This document shows, one piece after another, positions 1-6,453 of a stretch of DNA of 13,381 bases. The stretch is taken from positions 1 to 13,381 of the forward strand of contig JAQYWI010000154.1 in the NCBI GenBank assembly GCA_030145015.1, written 5' to 3'. The notes under the pieces are model-generated. The model had not been told where the DNA came from. It saw only the letters and a program-made list of their open reading frames with translations, and made no database searches. Position 1 is the first letter of the stretch, and every line of letters begins with the position of its first letter. The position numbers and the translations under genes are program-made. This DNA is from Desulfobacterales bacterium (GTDB taxonomy: Bacteria > Desulfobacterota > Desulfobacteria > Desulfobacterales > JAHEIW01).

Positions 1-98
1 GGGTGGGAACAGAAGAGTAGCAGCGATCTCAAAATTAGCAGTTCATCTTGGAAGACAGAGAAATAAAGTTTAAAAGGTGCGCTAACGTTAGAAGTGCC

Positions 99-273
99 TA
101 AAATGCCTAAAGTTGAGGAATTCTGCCCGTCGAGAGCCTCCCTTCGAGAGCCTCCCTTCGAGAGCCTCAGGGTCTAGCGACTGGGTCTAGCGACTGGGTC
201 GAACGACTGGGTCGAACGATCATATTTATAATAAAAGATTGAGCGTATCGAAACCATCATTTTAGGCATTTTA
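99..273. repeat. 175-bp element bounded by 13-bp perfect inverted repeats
   Basis: The sequence TAAAATGCCTAAA at 99-111 is matched exactly by its reverse complement TTTAGGCATTTTA at 261-273. Between the arms lies the short tandem array at 131-220. No coding frame spans the element and no target-site duplication is visible outside the arms. The architecture resembles a small non-autonomous repeat (MITE-like or REP-like unit). That label is inference; only the inverted arms and internal array are directly seen. Confidence 0.5.
131..220. repeat. Two adjoining short tandem arrays (14-bp x3, 13-bp x4)
   Basis: Three near-identical 14-bp units start at 131, 145 and 159 (CGAGAGCCTCCCTT; the last diverges after CGAGAGCCTC). 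They run directly into four 13-bp units at 170, 183, 196 and 209. The first two 13-mers are GGGTCTAGCGACT; the next is GGGTCGAACGACT; the last is its 12-bp version ending in GAT. The paired substitution pattern (two of one variant, then two of the other) suggests stepwise duplication. Function is unknown; slipped-strand expansion or a protein-binding array are both possible. Confidence 0.8.
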
Positions 274-386
274 GATCATTTTTAATTTTAGCTCATTTGT
301 GGTTGTAAGCACATTTTATAGATTTAAAACTGAACCATCGGGAGTTATATGCAATTTTGAGATGGATTATAGTATTGGTTAATTTT

Positions 387-594
387 ATCTGAATATGGCT
401 CTGCGCACTATCTTAATCCTGCTATTTTCGCCACACCCCTTTCTGCGGTCAAGATCGCTCCTTCTGAATCAGAGTGTTCTTCTGTCAGGAATCTGAATAT
501 GGCTCTACGCTCTATCCCAATCCTGCTATTCTCCGCCCATCCTTTTCTGCGGTCAAGATCGCGCCTTCTGAATCGGAGTGTTCTTCTCTCAGGA
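387..594. repeat. 104-bp tandem duplication (two copies)
   Basis: Copy one is 387-490 and copy two 491-594. By eye they differ at about 13 of 104 positions (roughly 87% identical). Both end in CAGGA on the plus strand and begin with ATCTGAATATGGCTCT. The unit lies within the minus-strand (E/D)RR-repeat gene at 408-659. Because 104 is not a multiple of three, the reading frame changes on passing from one copy to the next. Confidence 0.9.
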
Positions 595-659
595 AAATAA
601 TCAAAATTTGTGCCTTTTCGTCTATCTATTATTGAACGTCTTCCCCCATTATCTTTCAT
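408..659 (-). CDS. Small Arg-rich (E/D)RR-repeat protein, C-terminus altered by duplication
   Basis: This encodes 83 residues, very basic, with repeated double-Arg motifs: GRRS, DRRKG, PERRT, LDRRKG and IERRA. I recognise the style of small Asp/Glu-Arg-Arg repeat proteins seen in deltaproteobacteria but know no function. The start ATG (659-657) has a GGAG Shine-Dalgarno about 10 nt upstream (673-670), which supports expression. The 104-bp duplication inserts out of frame. After residue IFRF (about 57) the protein reads a shifted second copy and gains a 26-residue acidic tail ending KIAGLR. In the native frame the second copy would still read RRTL, then a TGA (CGA in the intact copy), then LDRRKG and VRRAIFR before a TAA at 387-385. 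The original protein therefore probably ended at that ...RRAIFR stop, at roughly 56 residues. No signal peptide or membrane segment is visible. Whether the present form is functional is open. Confidence 0.5.
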   Translation of the reverse strand: MKDNGGRRSIIDRRKGTNFDYFPERRTLRFRRRDLDRRKGWAENSRIGIERRAIFRFLTEEHSDSEGAILTAERGVAKIAGLR

Positions 660-1089
660 TTTTTCTAATCTCCGATGAATTTCTTTTAGCTGCGGTTATT
701 TGGCAAATAAATGTTACTCATCCAAATACCTGAACATTAATATTGCAAAAATACCGATAAGTATCATGGCTATATTAACAATAAGCACCATCTTTATCTC
801 CTTTTATGCATACATAAATAAATTAAAGATGCGATTATCCATTTACAAACTGCAAAACCTATACCATTTTTCATTTAAAAATTTTTATAAATAATCCAGA
901 ATGTTAAGAATGGAAGTGTGCAATTTTAAAATTGGAATGTGTACAATATCATACGCGGCGTACGTTATTTTACAATTAAATAGACTTTAAATTACCAATG
1001 CGTATGGTTATAGTTTAAAAGTAAACCGGCGCGACTGGGTTTGCCAATTATTTTGACCTTCTAACTTTGTGTAAGGAATAGGTGTTTAA
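660..1089. other. AT-rich intergenic region between the small gene and ppx/gppA
   Basis: This stretch carries the upstream signals of the minus-strand small gene and of the phosphatase gene. It contains a perfect 14-bp palindrome (921-934), a near-direct repeat TGGAAGTGTGCAA (911-923) / TGGAATGTGTACAA (933-946) offset by 22 bp, and a short palindrome TACGC-G-GCGTA (952-962). A 64-codon frame beginning with TTG at 700 contains a hydrophobic stretch, but it lacks a Shine-Dalgarno and is AT-driven. I see no other gene and no clear sigma70 or sigma54 promoter. Confidence 0.5.
911..962. promoter_or_regulatory. Operator-like palindromes and direct repeats upstream of the Ppx/GppA gene
   Basis: CAATTTTAAAATTG at 921-934 is a perfect 14-bp palindrome. 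It is flanked by two similar 13-14-bp direct repeats spaced 22 bp apart (about two helical turns), and is followed by an 11-bp palindrome centred on 957. Placement 130-180 bp before the phosphatase start would suit a regulator-binding region, but AT-rich palindromes arise by chance and no regulator is encoded nearby. Confidence 0.25.
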
Positions 1090-2022
1090 ATGGCTTCACA
1101 TTTAAAATTTGCCGCCATTGATATGGGTTCAAATGCCGTCCGGTTGTTATTATCCGGTGTGTTTGAAGACGGCTATTCAGCGACTTTCCGGAAGATGTCG
1201 CTGGTCAGAATGCCCATCCGCCTGGGTGATGATGCTTTTACCCAAAAATGCATTTCAGATGAAAAAATATCCCAGCTTGTTGAGACCATGATCGGCTTCA
1301 AACATCTGATCGAATCTTTTCAGCCGCTGGACTTTATGGCCTGTGCCACCTCAGCGATGCGCGAAGCGGAAAACGGACCGCAAATCTGTGAGCGTATCTT
1401 AAAGGAAACCGATATTAAATTAGAGATTATTGACGGTAAGAAAGAGGCCCAGATCATTTTCAAGAACAAAAGTGCCGATATGTTCGGTGGCAACGATGCC
1501 TACCTGTATGTGGACATCGGTGGCGGCAGTACGGAAATAACCCTGTTCTCCCAGGGCCAAATCATTGCGGCGGGGTCATTTAATATCGGAACCATCCGAT
1601 TGTTAGAGGGTTTGGTATCAAAGGCGTATTGGAAAAAAATGAGACAGTGGCTCAAAAACTACTCCGCGCCCTATTCCTCCATGGCGGCGATCGGCAGCGG
1701 CGGCAACATTAATAAGGTATTTCGTCTGGCAAATTGTAAAACCGGCAAGCCGCTTTCAGAGAATAAAATGATGAAGGTGCGCCGCTTTTTAAAACACTTT
1801 ACAGTGGAGCAGCGCATCAAAGAATTGGCGTTAAGGCCGGACCGCGCCGACGTCATCATTCCGGCATTGGATATATATCTGAAGGTTATGAAATGGGCCG
1901 GCGTCCGTAAAATCTACGTTCCCGAGGTTGGCTTGGCCGACGGCATTGTTCACATCTTATATGAAAAATATAAAACGTCTCGGCCGGAAACAAGCAATGT
2001 TGATAATTTGTCGATAACCTAA
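1090..2022 (+). CDS. Ppx/GppA-family exopolyphosphatase / pppGpp phosphohydrolase
   Basis: This 310-residue protein belongs to the sugar-kinase/actin-like ASKHA phosphatase family, which hydrolyses terminal phosphates of polyphosphate or of pppGpp in the cytoplasm. The family motifs appear in order. The N-terminal nucleotide-fold loop AAIDMGSNAVRLLL is at residues 8-21 and ACATSAMREA at 84-93. A Glu in GKKEAQ (E119) sits where Ppx enzymes place the catalytic Glu. The second phosphate loop YVDIGGGSTEITLF is at 140-153, then GSGGNI at 202-207, ADVIIPALDIYLKVM at 253-267 and VPEVGLADGI at 277-286. The length matches the short two-domain class that lacks the C-terminal HD-like and accessory domains of E. 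coli Ppx (about 510 residues). The start is supported by AAGGA at 1073-1077, 12 nt upstream. The gene stands alone between long AT-rich spacers. Polyphosphate versus pppGpp as substrate cannot be decided from sequence. Confidence 0.92.
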   Translation: MASHLKFAAIDMGSNAVRLLLSGVFEDGYSATFRKMSLVRMPIRLGDDAFTQKCISDEKISQLVETMIGFKHLIESFQPLDFMACATSAMREAENGPQICERILKETDIKLEIIDGKKEAQIIFKNKSADMFGGNDAYLYVDIGGGSTEITLFSQGQIIAAGSFNIGTIRLLEGLVSKAYWKKMRQWLKNYSAPYSSMAAIGSGGNINKVFRLANCKTGKPLSENKMMKVRRFLKHFTVEQRIKELALRPDRADVIIPALDIYLKVMKWAGVRKIYVPEVGLADGIVHILYEKYKTSRPETSNVDNLSIT

Positions 2023-2708
2023 TTAACCGCCTGAAATAATTAAATATACATTCTGTGGGAAAAATCTTAAAATATTAGGCTACTCAGCCATATCTTTATT
2101 GAATAAGTCACTATTTCAATCAGTTAACAATTGTTCATAACTATTATCATCTCCCACCTGAAAGGATTAAAAATATCTGAAGACACCCTTTAAAGTAGGT
2201 AATCGGCTTGGCAATCTAGCATTTTAGCATTTGTGTCATGATTTTGTTTGTAACATTTAAGTTTTAGTAATTCGTGCTTGTTTCGGCCAATTTTATAAAA
2301 TCAGGCGATATTCGATTTTCGGATTTAACTTTTTTTCATTGTTCATTTTAGATGGCGGTGATGCCCTTATTGCTGAAGGTTTATAATTTGATTTGCCCTT
2401 GACAGTGCCCGATTGATTATCTATGGTGGAAACGATTTATGTTATTTATTTAATTCTATTTCATATTTAGACTTCCCTCCCAAATGTAAAATACACGGCA
2501 ACAAGTTACGATTATAAAAGGATTGTAAACCAATAAGCGTTCACAATAACCGTAATAAAAACTGAAGCAACCTGAACTCAGTTGTGTATTTTAGGCTCCC
2601 ATTATTTCCTTATCCTATTGATATTATAATAAATAAAAAAATATCACTTGGATTTGAATATATTGTTCACCTATTTTTCACCCAAGCATGCAACGAAAGG
2701 AGGATTAA
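2023..2708. other. 686-bp gene-free leader upstream of the ABC importer operon
   Basis: No frame with coding character is visible on either strand. The stretch is strongly AT-rich. Near its left end there is a weak GGCT/AGCC stem (2077-2088) without a U-run, so no clear terminator for the phosphatase gene. Two AT palindromes are present: AACAATTGTT at 2126-2135, and ATTTTATAAAAT at 2290-2301 inside a GCC/GGC stem. A good sigma70-like promoter begins at 2399 and an isolated TATAAT is at 2625-2630. The length suggests a long 5' leader or regulator-binding region for the importer. Confidence 0.5.
2399..2427 (+). promoter_or_regulatory. Candidate sigma70 promoter for the importer operon
   Basis: A perfect -35 box TTGACA (2399-2404) is followed after exactly 17 bp by TATGGT (2422-2427), a 4/6 match to the -10 consensus. 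It would give a 5' leader of about 275 nt before the binding-protein gene. A second candidate -10, TATAAT at 2625-2630, lies closer to the gene but has only a poor -35 partner (TTATTT at 2602-2607). Confidence 0.35.
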
Positions 2709-4373
2709 ATGAAAAAAATCGAAAAAGTCCACCCGGCCATTTACGATCTTAAGGTCGATATGGACAAGGGCAAGATCACACGCCGCGAATTTCTGAGGTA
2801 TGCCACGTTGCTCGGGATGTCGGCGGTAACAGCCAGTCAAATGGCCGGATTGATATGGCCGAAAAAAGCCATTGCGGCCCAGAAACGTGGCGGCGTATTA
2901 AAATTTGGGATGCAGGTGCAGGAAATGGCCGATCCGGGGACATATTCATGGACCCAGAAATCCATCGTTTCCCGCCATATGGTCGAGTACCTGGTAGAGA
3001 CCGGACCGGATAACATTACGCGACCCTATCTGGCCGAAAGCTGGGAAGCATCCGCCGATCTGAAAACCTGGACCTTTCATCTGCGGAAAGGTGTCAAGTG
3101 GTCAAACGGCGATGACTTCAATGCCGATGATGTGGTGTTTAACTTTACCCGCTGGCTCGATCCAAAAACCGGATCGTCCAACCTGGGCCTGTTCGATGCC
3201 ATGCTTGAGGAGACCGGAGAAAAAGATAAGAAAGGGAATCCAGTCAAGCGTATGATCAAAAACGCGGTGCAGAAAGTGGACAATCATACGGTCAGGCTCA
3301 ACCTGAAATCACCGGTGCTCTCGATTCCCGAAAATCTCTACAACTATCCCACCGCAATCGTTCACCGCAATTTCGAAAAAGAAGGCGGGGATCTCTCCAA
3401 AAACCCGGTGGGTACCGGACCATACACTCTGACCGAATTCAGAGTGGGAGAGCTGGCCGTTTTGAAAAAACGCAAGGAACCCTATTGGGGCGGTGAGGTC
3501 TTTCTGGATGAAATTCGCTTTGTTGATCTGGGTGAAGATGCCGGGGCGTATCTGGCCGCGATCGCTTCAAAACAGGTTGATGGAATCTATAATCTTGATC
3601 TGACAACCCTGGAAGCGGCCAAGAATATTCCGGGGATCAAGATCGCCGAAATCCCATCGACCCAGACCGGCGTAATTCGTATGAAAGTCACCGAGAAGCC
3701 GTTTACCGATATCCGCGTACGCAGAGCGGTACAGAAAACCTGCGATGCCCAGAGACAGCTCGACATCGCCCACCGCGGCTTAGGGATCGTTGCGGAACAC
3801 CATCATGTCGCCAAGATACACCCCGAATACTTTGCCCTGCCCGCGTTCAAGCAGGATATCGCCGGTGCCAAAAAACTGCTGGCCGAGGCCGGCTATCCCA
3901 ATGGCATTGAATTAACCTGCAATGTGGGCAATGCCGAAGGCGTTTGGGAGCAGGATTCCGTGGCCGTGCTCAAAGAGGATGCCGCTAAAGCGGGGATCAA
4001 TATCAAAATGAATGTGATGCCGCAGGCACAATATTGGGATGTTTGGACAAAGGCGCCCTTGAGCCTCACCTCCTGGACCCACCGGCCGCTGGCCGTCATG
4101 GTATTGGGCCTGGCCTACCGCACCGGTGTGCCCTGGAATGAGTCCAGTTATGCCAACCCGGAGTGGGATGCTGCCCTGACCGAAGCGGAATCAACCCTTA
4201 ATGTTGAAAAACGCCGGGTCAAGATGGAGAAGGTTGAGAAAATTCTGCAGGATGACGCCGTTCTGGTCCAGCCGTTCTTCCGTGCCGTATTCACAGCGGT
4301 CCGGGATAATGTCGTAGGCTTCGAAATGCATCCAACCCGATACTACCGCTTTCACAAGGTTTCCCTGGTGTAG
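2709..4373 (+). CDS. Tat-exported ABC transporter substrate-binding protein, peptide/opine/nickel (SBP_bac_5) family
   Basis: This 554-residue periplasmic protein captures the solute and delivers it to the membrane permeases encoded next. The N-terminus has a twin-arginine signal: [13 protein letters not shown] at residues 24-36 is followed by a hydrophobic stretch and a probable cleavage site after AIAA (residue 57). Export folded through Tat is therefore likely. There is no lipobox Cys. The mature part shows the SBP_bac_5 pattern: [23 protein letters not shown] starts at 106, then [19 protein letters not shown] at 131-149, [10 protein letters not shown] at 232-241, [10 protein letters not shown] at 332-341 and [12 protein letters not shown] at 388-399. 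The start has a strong AAAGGAGG six bases upstream (2696-2703). It is the first gene of the importer operon. The family name (DppA/OppA/NikA type) does not fix the ligand; peptides, opines, sugars or amine-derived solutes are all possible. Confidence 0.93.
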   Translation: MKKIEKVHPAIYDLKVDMDKGKITRREFLRYATLLGMSAVTASQMAGLIWPKKAIAAQKRGGVLKFGMQVQEMADPGTYSWTQKSIVSRHMVEYLVETGPDNITRPYLAESWEASADLKTWTFHLRKGVKWSNGDDFNADDVVFNFTRWLDPKTGSSNLGLFDAMLEETGEKDKKGNPVKRMIKNAVQKVDNHTVRLNLKSPVLSIPENLYNYPTAIVHRNFEKEGGDLSKNPVGTGPYTLTEFRVGELAVLKKRKEPYWGGEVFLDEIRFVDLGEDAGAYLAAIASKQVDGIYNLDLTTLEAAKNIPGIKIAEIPSTQTGVIRMKVTEKPFTDIRVRRAVQKTCDAQRQLDIAHRGLGIVAEHHHVAKIHPEYFALPAFKQDIAGAKKLLAEAGYPNGIELTCNVGNAEGVWEQDSVAVLKEDAAKAGINIKMNVMPQAQYWDVWTKAPLSLTSWTHRPLAVMVLGLAYRTGVPWNESSYANPEWDAALTEAESTLNVEKRRVKMEKVEKILQDDAVLVQPFFRAVFTAVRDNVVGFEMHPTRYYRFHKVSLV

Positions 4374-4397
4374 GATGAACAGCGTAAACTCGAGCAA

Positions 4398-4419
4398 GGG
4401 GGGCGCTGCGGCGCTCCCC
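4398..4419 (+). promoter_or_regulatory. Intercistronic GC hairpin after the binding-protein gene
   Basis: GGGGGGCGC (4398-4406) and GCGCTCCCC (4411-4419) form a 9-bp stem with one G-U pair and the 4-nt loop TGCG. No U-run follows and the next Shine-Dalgarno is 41 nt downstream. It is better read as an mRNA-stabilising or partially attenuating structure than as a full terminator. Such hairpins between binding-protein and permease genes commonly support higher levels of the binding protein. Confidence 0.6.
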
Positions 4420-4473
4420 GGCCCATTATCTCTCCAAAAACGATAAGCATAAATTATATCAGGAGGATTCAAA

Positions 4474-5409
4474 ATGGTCACCTTGGTGGTAAAGCGCATC
4501 GGATTCATGATTTTTACCATGATTATCGTATCGCTGATTCTCTTCCTGCTGCTGGAGACAGAGCTTACGGGCGATCCGGCAATCCGCGTGCTGGGCCAAT
4601 TTTCAAACGAAGAGCAGCGCGAGCTGTGGCGCGAGCAACACGGGTATGATCAACCCGTGATGGTGCGTTACGTGAAGTGGCTGGGCAATTTTGCGACCGG
4701 TAACCTGGGGGAGTCCATCCGCTTTAAAGGCCCTGTCGCTGAAGTGATGTTGCCGCGGCTGTGGAACACCGCCATATTGGGGTTTTGGACGTTTGCCATT
4801 ATGATCCCGCTATCGTTGATACTCGGCGTCCTGTCGGGCATGAAAGAGGGTTCAATGCTCGATAGATCGATTTCGGTGTTTGGTATTTTGACAACTTCCG
4901 TGCCGGAATTTGCCAGTGCGGTATTTTTCTCGGCCCTCTTTGTATTCGGCCTGAAATGGCTGCCGGGCACCAGCAGCATGTCGGGCGGGTTCGAGTTTAA
5001 ACAGTTGGTTCTGCCTGCGATGGTGCTGATCGTCTATGATTTTGGCTATGTCGCCCGCATGACCCGCGCATCCATGGCGGAAGTCATGACCTCCCAGTAC
5101 ATCAGGACGGCGGTGCTAAAGGGCCTGCCTTATAAATCGGTGATTATCAAGCATGCGTTGCGTAACGCCCTCATCGCCCCTTTTACGGTAATCATGTTAC
5201 AAATCAACTGGCTGTTATCCGGGGTTATTGTGGTTGAGTTCTTCTTTGCATATAAGGGGTTTGGGGCCTTGATCCTGGAGGCTTCGCTGAATAACGATAT
5301 CGCCCTTCTGGAAGCGTGCGCCATGGTGGCGGTCTTTGTTGCGGTTGCCACGCAAACCATAGCCGATATTGGCTATACATTACTCAACCCTCGCATCCGT
5401 TTTAGCTAA
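4474..5409 (+). CDS. ABC transporter permease, DppB/OppB type
   Basis: This 311-residue inner-membrane protein is one of the two permease subunits of the peptide-type importer. Six hydrophobic segments are visible at roughly residues 9-27, 100-121, 135-160, 178-196, 232-254 and 278-300. The large periplasmic loop after the first helix (30-98) includes the family's LGNLGESIRF-like stretch, here TGNLGESIRF at 75-84. The cytoplasmic EAA loop that docks the ATPase is present at 209-231: YIRTAVLKGLPYKSVIIKHA, followed by LRN. The C-terminus ends in the usual DIGYTLLNPRIRF. AGGAGG at 4461-4466, 7 nt before the ATG, supports the start. It follows the binding-protein gene by 100 nt and is separated from the second permease by 130 nt containing two hairpins. 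Confidence 0.93.
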   Translation: MVTLVVKRIGFMIFTMIIVSLILFLLLETELTGDPAIRVLGQFSNEEQRELWREQHGYDQPVMVRYVKWLGNFATGNLGESIRFKGPVAEVMLPRLWNTAILGFWTFAIMIPLSLILGVLSGMKEGSMLDRSISVFGILTTSVPEFASAVFFSALFVFGLKWLPGTSSMSGGFEFKQLVLPAMVLIVYDFGYVARMTRASMAEVMTSQYIRTAVLKGLPYKSVIIKHALRNALIAPFTVIMLQINWLLSGVIVVEFFFAYKGFGALILEASLNNDIALLEACAMVAVFVAVATQTIADIGYTLLNPRIRFS

Positions 5410-5421
5410 GTCCATCGATGC

Positions 5422-5469
5422 GTAAATACGATTACGTATTTACTCACTCAGGACTTAGTGCTGAGTGAG
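5422..5469 (+). promoter_or_regulatory. Pair of adjacent hairpins between the two permease genes
   Basis: The first stem pairs GTAAATACG (5422-5430) with CGTATTTAC (5435-5443) around an ATTA loop. The second pairs CTCACTCAG (5443-5451) with CTGAGTGAG (5461-5469) around a 9-nt loop. Both 9-bp stems are perfect, and they abut so closely that base 5443 is shared; the full stems are thus mutually exclusive at that base or each slightly shortened. No U-run follows. The structure lies 70 nt before the next start codon, in an otherwise tightly packed operon. Confidence 0.65.
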
Positions 5470-5539
5470 CAATTGTGTTGGATTGGTCAATAATTATATG
5501 TCACTGTAATTGCGAATCGAAGCACTAAGGAGATGACCG

Positions 5540-6439
5540 ATGAATACAACTGTGGCAAAAACACAAATGCCTACTGCCGGATACGGTGCGGCTATTTGGC
5601 GTGCGCTGAAATCTTTCGCGCTGTTGCGCGAGAGTTGGGTCGGTATGGTGGGGGCTTTCCTGGTTTTATTCTGGGTGATGGTTGCCATTCTGGCACCGTT
5701 GCTGGCGCCATTTCCCCCCAACGACCAAATTCAGCCATTTGCCAAACCGGGGATGGCGGCGGTCAAAGGCAGCGGCACATTCTGGCTCGGCACCGATCAT
5801 ACCGGGCGGGATATCCTGTCGCGGATTATCTGGGGTTCGCGTACGGTGCTGATCTATGCACCCCTGGCGACCCTTTGCGCTTACACCGTGGGTATTCTGA
5901 TGGGGCTTTTGGCCGGGTATCGCCGCGGCTGGGTGGATGATGTCCTGTCTCGCCTCGCCGATATCATTCTCTCATTTCCGGTGCTGGTGCTGTACATTAT
6001 CATTATCGCCACGATCGGCGCATCCGGAATTAACATCGTTATTGCCATCACCTTTGCATCCTCACCGGGGATCATGCGTATTGTGCGTGGATTGGTGCTG
6101 GATCTGCGCAATCGTGACTATGTTGCCGCGGCTCAGACCAGAGGCGAATCAGACTGGAAAGTGATGCTGGTTGAGATTTTACCGAATGCGCGCGGCCCGC
6201 TGATTGTCGATGCCTGTCTGCGTCTGGGCTATGTCATTATCACCATCGGCGTGCTCGGTTTTCTGGGCCTGGGTCTGCCGCCGCCGGACCCTGATTGGGG
6301 CGGCATGGTAAATGAAACCCGGCAGATGGCGATGGCTTTTCCGCACATGACGCTCTTTCCCTGTATCGCAATATCTTCGTTGATCCTGGGGTTTAATCTC
6401 ATGGCGGACGGCCTGCGTGAAATCTCATTGCGCGATTAG
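5540..6439 (+). CDS. ABC transporter permease, DppC/OppC type
   Basis: This 299-residue inner-membrane protein is the second permease subunit. The N-terminal OppC-type helix (about 34-57) is followed by the hallmark periplasmic stretch FWLGTDHTGRDILSRIIWG (81-99). Further hydrophobic segments lie near 102-125, 142-160, 164-176, 222-246 and 270-289. The EAA docking loop YVAAAQTRGESDWKVMLVEI is at 194-213, and the typical GLGLPPPDPDWGGMV occurs at 243-257. The ATG at 5540 is chosen because AAGGAG (5527-5532) lies 7 nt upstream. An ATG at 5533 overlaps that site and opens a different, non-homologous frame. The stop codon overlaps the Shine-Dalgarno of the downstream ATPase gene (14 nt gap), which suggests coupled translation. 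Confidence 0.93.
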   Translation: MNTTVAKTQMPTAGYGAAIWRALKSFALLRESWVGMVGAFLVLFWVMVAILAPLLAPFPPNDQIQPFAKPGMAAVKGSGTFWLGTDHTGRDILSRIIWGSRTVLIYAPLATLCAYTVGILMGLLAGYRRGWVDDVLSRLADIILSFPVLVLYIIIIATIGASGINIVIAITFASSPGIMRIVRGLVLDLRNRDYVAAAQTRGESDWKVMLVEILPNARGPLIVDACLRLGYVIITIGVLGFLGLGLPPPDPDWGGMVNETRQMAMAFPHMTLFPCIAISSLILGFNLMADGLREISLRD

Positions 6440-6453
6440 GAGGAAACCGACAT

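Larger units (their letters stand above)
1..386. other. AT-rich gene-free left end containing a repeat element
   Basis: No convincing complete gene lies here. At the extreme left, frame 2 is open from the window edge to a TAA at 71-73 and encodes about 23 residues containing RRVAAISKLAVHLGRQ; it could be the C-terminus of a gene lying outside the window. Frame 1 is also open, to a TAA at 64-66, so the evidence for either frame is weak. The rest is occupied by the tandem array and inverted repeats listed separately, followed by an AT-rich stretch without recognisable promoters or terminators. Confidence 0.5.

Noticed and set aside
2..73. Possible C-terminus of an upstream gene (about 23 codons)
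   Set aside because: Too short to identify, and another frame is also open over the same bases. It is mentioned only in the left-end entry.
131..220. CRISPR array
   Set aside because: Units are 13-14 bp and directly adjoining, with no spacers and no cas genes nearby.
700..894. 64-codon plus-strand frame with a hydrophobic segment
   Set aside because: It starts with TTG, has no Shine-Dalgarno, is composed of AT-rich codons, and resembles no family I know. The internal ATG at 766 also lacks a ribosome site.
2204..2225. Sigma54 promoter around CTTGGCAATCTAGCAT
   Set aside because: The GG-to-GC spacing is about three bases too short for a -24/-12 promoter.
5533..5940. 135-codon plus-strand frame overlapping the second permease
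   Set aside because: It is a shadow frame whose ATG lies next to the permease ribosome site; the 5540 frame carries all the permease motifs.
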